Below are positions 58,641-64,000 of a stretch of 64,000 nucleotides of DNA, in pieces. Below the pieces are notes generated by a model, which saw only the letters and a program-made list of their open reading frames with translations, had not been told where the DNA came from and ran no database searches. This stretch comes from Gossypium raimondii. Lineage: Eukaryota; Streptophyta; Magnoliopsida; Malvales; Malvaceae. Where the stretch lies: the NCBI RefSeq assembly GCF_025698545.1, contig NC_068569.1, positions 3,410,001 through 3,474,000 of the forward strand. The letters run 5' to 3'. Both the position numbers and the translations under genes were made by a program. Positions within the stretch are counted from its first letter, which is position 1, and each line of letters opens with the position of its first letter.

Positions 58641-61600
58641 ATACCAAAACCTATAATAAAATTATTTAAAAAAACATTTTAAAAAACGGAACCTTCACCT
58701 GCTACAAAATAATCTGCCCTTGTGTATAAATAAAATAAAAACCTGCATTTCATATTGAAGCAAAGAGCCCAAAAGATACTCCCTTCGATAATGGGTTTGA
58801 TTTATTGGCCCATGTATATCACATATCATTTGTACATATATCAAATAAGAATACTTTTCTTTTTCCTCTTTATTTTAGCTTTCTTCAGTTAAGAAGCCAT
58901 ATTCATCTTGTAGATGGAATTATAATTGACAAAAGCTCATGAACCCAATGGGCCAACCTCATGGTTGGGGAAATACATAGGGATCAATGCCTTCAAATCC
59001 ACTTTTTGTAAGCAACATTGGGAAACTTTTAGGTCAAATTCTAGTTTTGGTTCATTTATTATGCTTATATTTAAATTTTAATCTTTATATTTTTTTGAAA
59101 TAGTCCTTATAATTTAATTTGACATTATTTTTTCCATTTATTTGTATAATATCATTAATTAATTCAAACAATTACCACAATTAACTAATTTGATTATAAT
59201 GTTGACAATATTTTCTCTCACAACACTTTTTCGAACAAAAAGAATTTATGTCAACACGATGAGTTGGAAGGAATGATTTTAATCAACATCAACATATTAA
59301 CCAGAATAATTAGCGGTGTTAATTATTTGTGCTAACAAATGATATTATAAAGTAAAAAGATTAAATTATATCAAATTAAAATACAAAAATTAAATCACAA
59401 TTTTAAACATAGTAAAAAACACCATACTCTTGACCAAAATTTTATGCTCTTTTGGTGGGAAAAATTGTATGGATAAATTTCTAAATAGCGAAAAACAGAG
59501 TGAACTAATCAATTAATGTAAATTTATTTTCTAGAGAGGCAAACTATTAATATATATAATCTTGTTTATATTATGTTTTAATTTTTTAAAAATCATTTTA
59601 AATGATTTATACCACTTAACTTACGACATTAAATTCAATTAAAATATTATTTAATAGACCAATAACATAAAAATAAGATAGATATACGTAAAATCGATAA
59701 TCCATATAGATCTGTAACATTTTTCAGACATAATTATACGTAAAACTTAGAATTTATGATGTGACGGAGGCTGGGAACCATGAGACAGATGGTACCAAGG
59801 AGAGTTGTTTGTAGTCCATGAAAAAGAAGAGCTTGGTCCCCCATGAGGGCTGCTTGTCCCTGTGATTGAAACTTTGGTTTTGCTACACCACCTCAACAGC
59901 ACAAACAGAACTGTGTGGACCTTTTTAGATAAGGTTTGGCATTCACTCTTCCATACCTCTTTAATGGATAGACAGCGACCTCAATTGTCAATATACAATT
60001 TAGTCTTAAATTCATTCAAACTGTTGAACTGCCTCGATTGTGTTGAGTGAAAGGATACATTAACAAATTCAATATCATATTTTTAGAGTATCCGTGTCTT
60101 TCGAAAGTTTCGAGTTTTGTCATTGAAGAAATCACAATATTAATGTAACCTTACAAATTAACAACAAAAGAAAAAGACAAGTATTTTGTTTATAGCTTCT
60201 TCATTGGGTACAAATTTGTATATATTCCAAAATTAATCATCAATGTAACTTTTAAATATTAAATTAAAAATTAGAAAAAGAAAAATTGTGAAATAGAGGC
60301 TGATTTAGGAAGCTTTCCGTATAAAATTTTGTTAGCAGTATACTTATAGAAACATGAAAATGTGAGACATCTCTATAAAAAATTTAATTAAAATTTGTTA
60401 AACTGAAGTCTAAAATAACTCCAATTATTGTACTATATATATAAGAAGAAGCCAAAGCTGTCGACGTCAACAGTGTGACTAGCAACAATATTAACCGAAC
60501 ACAAATCCAATGTCGTTGCATGGAATGTGCAGATATGAAATCTATAATGTTACATAGATTGAGTGGAACCAAAGATTGGCATAATTGACAATCTATAAGT
60601 AATAACAACAAAGTCCTTTTGTTGCTTGAAAGGGACTCGAGGTCCCCTACTAAGGTTCATTGTCTTTTTGTTCAAGTAAACCCATTTCAGACACGAGGGG
60701 CTGGGGTTATTGGATAAATCTAGGTTTGGGGATATAATAATAGAGGCTTCGCGAACCGTGAGCTTTGCAAAAACACGAAAGATTAGATGTGTGATTAAGC
60801 TTACATCTCATTATGATGATAGTAAAATATTTAGCATTCAATAAAATTCGGTGAATTTACAAATTTTAAAGTGTAATAGATAATAGGTTTTATTTACCAT
60901 CTAGCTTCTAAACTATACTTTTTTTACTTTGATATTTAATTTTTTAACTATTATTAAAGTTTAACTTCGTCCACTTAATTAATCTTTGACATTAACTCTC
61001 TTTTCTTAAAAATATATATGCCTAAGGTTACTTCAATAAAGATTGAACTTTTCAAAATGATCATATAATATCTTAATGTTTATCAAAATACTTAAATAAA
61101 GGCTTTTATAGACTTAAATCAAGCACAAGTTAAGTAAATGTTGTCGTGTTTAGAATAACACACGTAATGACTTAATCAAATATAATTTGAAAAGAAAATA
61201 ATAAAACATAATTTAAAATTTTATATACGACAATTGAAAAATATTTATTTACGCACTTTAAAAATAATTATTTATTTAATTATTTTAAAAGATTTAACCT
61301 TCATTTAACTAATTTTATAATATTAAACTTATTATATAATTATTTCGAAATGTTTAATCATTATGCGAGTAACACTTACAAAATTTAATCCAATTTCAAC
61401 ATTTAGCTAATTTATGTAATATGAATACCGATAATTTAGTCCACCTTTTAGTCGCACTTTGAAGATATCGCTGGTTATGAATTCTGATTATCTACGAACA
61501 AAAATAACACTACACAATAGTTTCGAAGGGCACGCCAGAACAAAATCTACCCCTGCACATGCACATGCACTGCTACCAATTTCCTTTTTTCTTTTGGCAT

Positions 61601-63726
61601 AATGCTAGCACTTTAATGCCTCGTTTCCTCCCACGTTCTGAACAAAAAAAAGGAAACGAACTAATAATCTAGGAACTCTCATCCACTGTGCGAGCCTTTT
61701 TAGTTAGTGATGTTAATAACTTAATATTTAAGTAAATTGCATAGTTTCACTTAAATTTTATAAATATTTAATACTAAAAGATAAGAATTTTTATTTTAGG
61801 CTATTTTTAAAAATTATTTTCATTTTAAATACTACTTTTTAAAACATTTTTATTTTAATTATTTATTATTAATATATTATACACTCATTTTAATTATTAA
61901 ACTTTAATAAATTTTCATTTTGATGACATAATATTGGAGTATACTACGATGGAACCCGAAGCTTAAAAAACAGTCCGCGGAAATGTTATAATGGGACCCC
62001 CAGCAAGACGGACAGTGCTTGCTGTCTCTCCGATTGAACTTCCAGATCATAATTACTTTAAATTTATAATTAATCATAATTACAAGTGGCTCTTAAGAGA
62101 TAAGCTAAAAATAATAATGAGCAGATAAGGACTGTTTTCTATTTATCAATCCAAAAGAGTCCACGTCACAATTCAATTACTAGGTAAAAATCGAAATGTC
62201 CAATGTTAACAGCGATGGTTAATCTTTTAGCTGTAGGTGTTTTCAAATAAATAAATGATTAATTATGAAATATATTCGGCAAGTGTTAAACCCCGATTTT
62301 ATAATTATTTATAATTTTTTATATGTATATATGTTATTATTTTCAATATTTATATACATTTGCTGCCAAAATCACTTGCAATCATATTTATATAAGAATA
62401 CATTATCAATTACGGTGGAAAAGTAATTTTGGATTAACAAATTTCTTTTCACCGAAAAGTAATAAAACATTTGGTTTTATAATCAAAAGTGCTATTAAAA
62501 ATGTGTTTCTATTTAAGCACAAAGTTGAATTTAGACGTATTTTTTATGCGTAGCATACTTATCTTATCAACACATGGTAACACAATCTTTATATATAATT
62601 TTTAAATTAATACAAAAAATTTTAAAATTATAATCTAAATTAAATTAAATATATTTAGAAAATCAAGCAAACTTCTATAAAGTTTTTTAAGAGAATTTTA
62701 ATATTTTCGTATCATATTAAAATAAATGGGTATGATAAAAAGTTCGTCTAAATTGGTTTTAGGCTCAATCATAAATTTGGCCGCTAACGTTTGCATGTTT
62801 TGTCAAAGTGGTTCTAATTGTATTGTTCAACTTTTTTTGTCATCAACCTTTATTCTTTTTTCCAAGTTACTTTTTCTAACAGATTTAATGAATAAATTCA
62901 ATGTTTCAAATTTTCTTTTATTTCAAAAGGTTTCAATATTTCGAATGTTTGTTTACTTAGTTAACTCTTTTTAGATAATTAGGTTTACTTTCTTTAAATT
63001 AAGAGTTTTTTAATTTAACTTATTATTTATTTATTTTATTATTTTCCACACGTAATTATTTTATTGGGTTATCTAAGTAATAAATTACATCTCATTAAAA
63101 TATTTCACATATGAAATTTCACATCATCCCCGCTAATTTTTAACGGTACATTCATTAAATCTATTAGAAAAAGTAAATTGAAAAAACAAAACAAAGGTTA
63201 ATGGTCAAAAAGACTCAAAAATACAATTAAGCCTTGTTTTTAAATCATAACCTATGAAATAATGAGATTCATAATCCTTTTAAATAAATAAATGTACATA
63301 TTTTAATTTCTCATATTTAAACTCTATTTTTACCTTAACATTTAAATTAACTAATTAAATTTTAATACTTAAATCTTTTAATTTAATTTAAATATTGTAT
63401 TTATTATTACTATCACAAATAATATAAATTGTTATTTAAACTATTAATTTAGAATAATCTAAATATAATAATAAAATTGAGATGATGTATTTATTTGAAA
63501 TTTATAATAATAACTAAAAGAGAATTATAAATTTAAACTTTATTAGAAAAATAAAATCATCATCTATATTTCTATAATGTTTTTAAATTAGTTAACTAAA
63601 TTTAAATTATTTTTAAATTTAATTTAAATGAGTATTTAGATAATATTATGATAATTATCACATGTAAGATTTTGAATTTATATAATAATATAATAATTAT
63701 GCAGTTTATTTAATTAAAAAATCCTA
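58641..63726. other. Gene-free AT-rich region
   Basis: About 5 kb without a supportable gene. Less AT-biased patches occur at about 59755-60050, 60600-60790, 61490-61700 and 61945-62040, but none has a frame or motif I recognise. Long runs of poly-A/T-like sequence fill the rest. No tRNA or rRNA gene was found. Confidence 0.5.
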
Positions 63727-63880
63727 TCGATTGAGTGTTAGCTTTGTTTACATCGACATTGTTGCCAGTAAAGATGATGTGAGTTTGAGTGTATTGAAGC
63801 ACAATATCATTTTATTTAAGGGTTATGGAAGGGCCATGGATAGTTTTAGACTTTTATATAAAAAAACTTTAAATATTTAT
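63727..63880 (+). mobile_element. SINE-like repeat, copy C
   Basis: It shares with copies A and B: GACATTGTTGCCAGTAAAGA, a GAGTTTGAGTGTATTGAAGC box-B-like block, ATCATTTTATTTAAGGGTTA, TAGTTTTAGACTTTTATATA and an A-rich end. The head (GAGTGTTAGCTTTGTTTAC) is more diverged from a tRNA than in copy B. Confidence 0.5.
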
Positions 63881-64000
63881 TTTTTTAAAATTCAAATTAA
63901 ATAAATAACATTATGATATAGTGATAGATCATCACATTTATATTTTTTTTTGAATTTGGATAACTAAAATGATAATTATTAATTATTATGTTCTTATAAA

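Overview
This is AT-rich plant nuclear DNA. Every recognised gene is a land-plant gene with GT-AG introns. Several dispersed repeats (an inverted element opening GGTAAAAGTACCATGG, solo LTRs opening TGTAACA and closing TGTTACA, CACACGGGCGTGTG palindromes) are ones I associate with cotton (Gossypium, Malvaceae). That genus call rests on recall and not on a search.

Layout. 1-8777 is a nest of retroelement LTRs: a Copia-like LTR cut by the window edge, and three related Gypsy-type LTR units inserted one into another, two of them with perfect 5-bp target duplications. 9406-10012 is a hAT-like MITE. The genes follow: a clade-E-like PP2C phosphatase (+, 11464-12928); a PHAX-type RNA-binding-domain protein (-, 13411-15680); a vacuolar processing enzyme/legumain (+, 16976-19422) with an exon-1 scrap (19739-19793) and a 5'-truncated pseudogene copy (23645-25154) downstream; a DUF1639 protein with a very long leader (+, 28640-33354); an arabinogalactan peptide (-, 35747-35935); a Core-2/I-branching (DUF266, GT14-like) glycosyltransferase (-, 37720-40244); a DUF866/CXXC zinc-binding protein (-, 41867-44034); a 3'-5' exonuclease plus KH protein (+, 45996-49055); a broken RING-H2 gene (-, 50068-50713); and an EPSIN1-like clathrin interactor (-, 52179-56427). 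56.7-64 kb is a gene-free AT-rich stretch with two SINE-like copies.

Exon models were built by hand from splice sites, reading phase and known family sequence. In every complete multi-exon gene the phases close to an uninterrupted frame. Lengths are PP2C 343 aa, PHAX-like 248, VPE 465, DUF1639 294, AGP 62, GT14 388, DUF866 166, exonuclease-KH 339 and epsin 594.

The genes do not form a pathway; this is an ordinary gene-rich plant segment. A loose secretory or vacuolar theme exists (VPE is a vacuolar protease, EPSIN1-type adaptors serve vacuolar trafficking, and AGP peptide and GT14 enzymes act in the secretory pathway), but plant gene order gives no reason to read function into it. I found no undescribed system. 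The observations most worth checking are the decaying VPE array with an 8-residue loss in the surviving copy, the exon duplication inside the epsin gene, the recent 135-bp copy of a 3' UTR beyond a broken RING gene, a candidate internal promoter in the DUF1639 gene, and a small SINE-like family with three copies.
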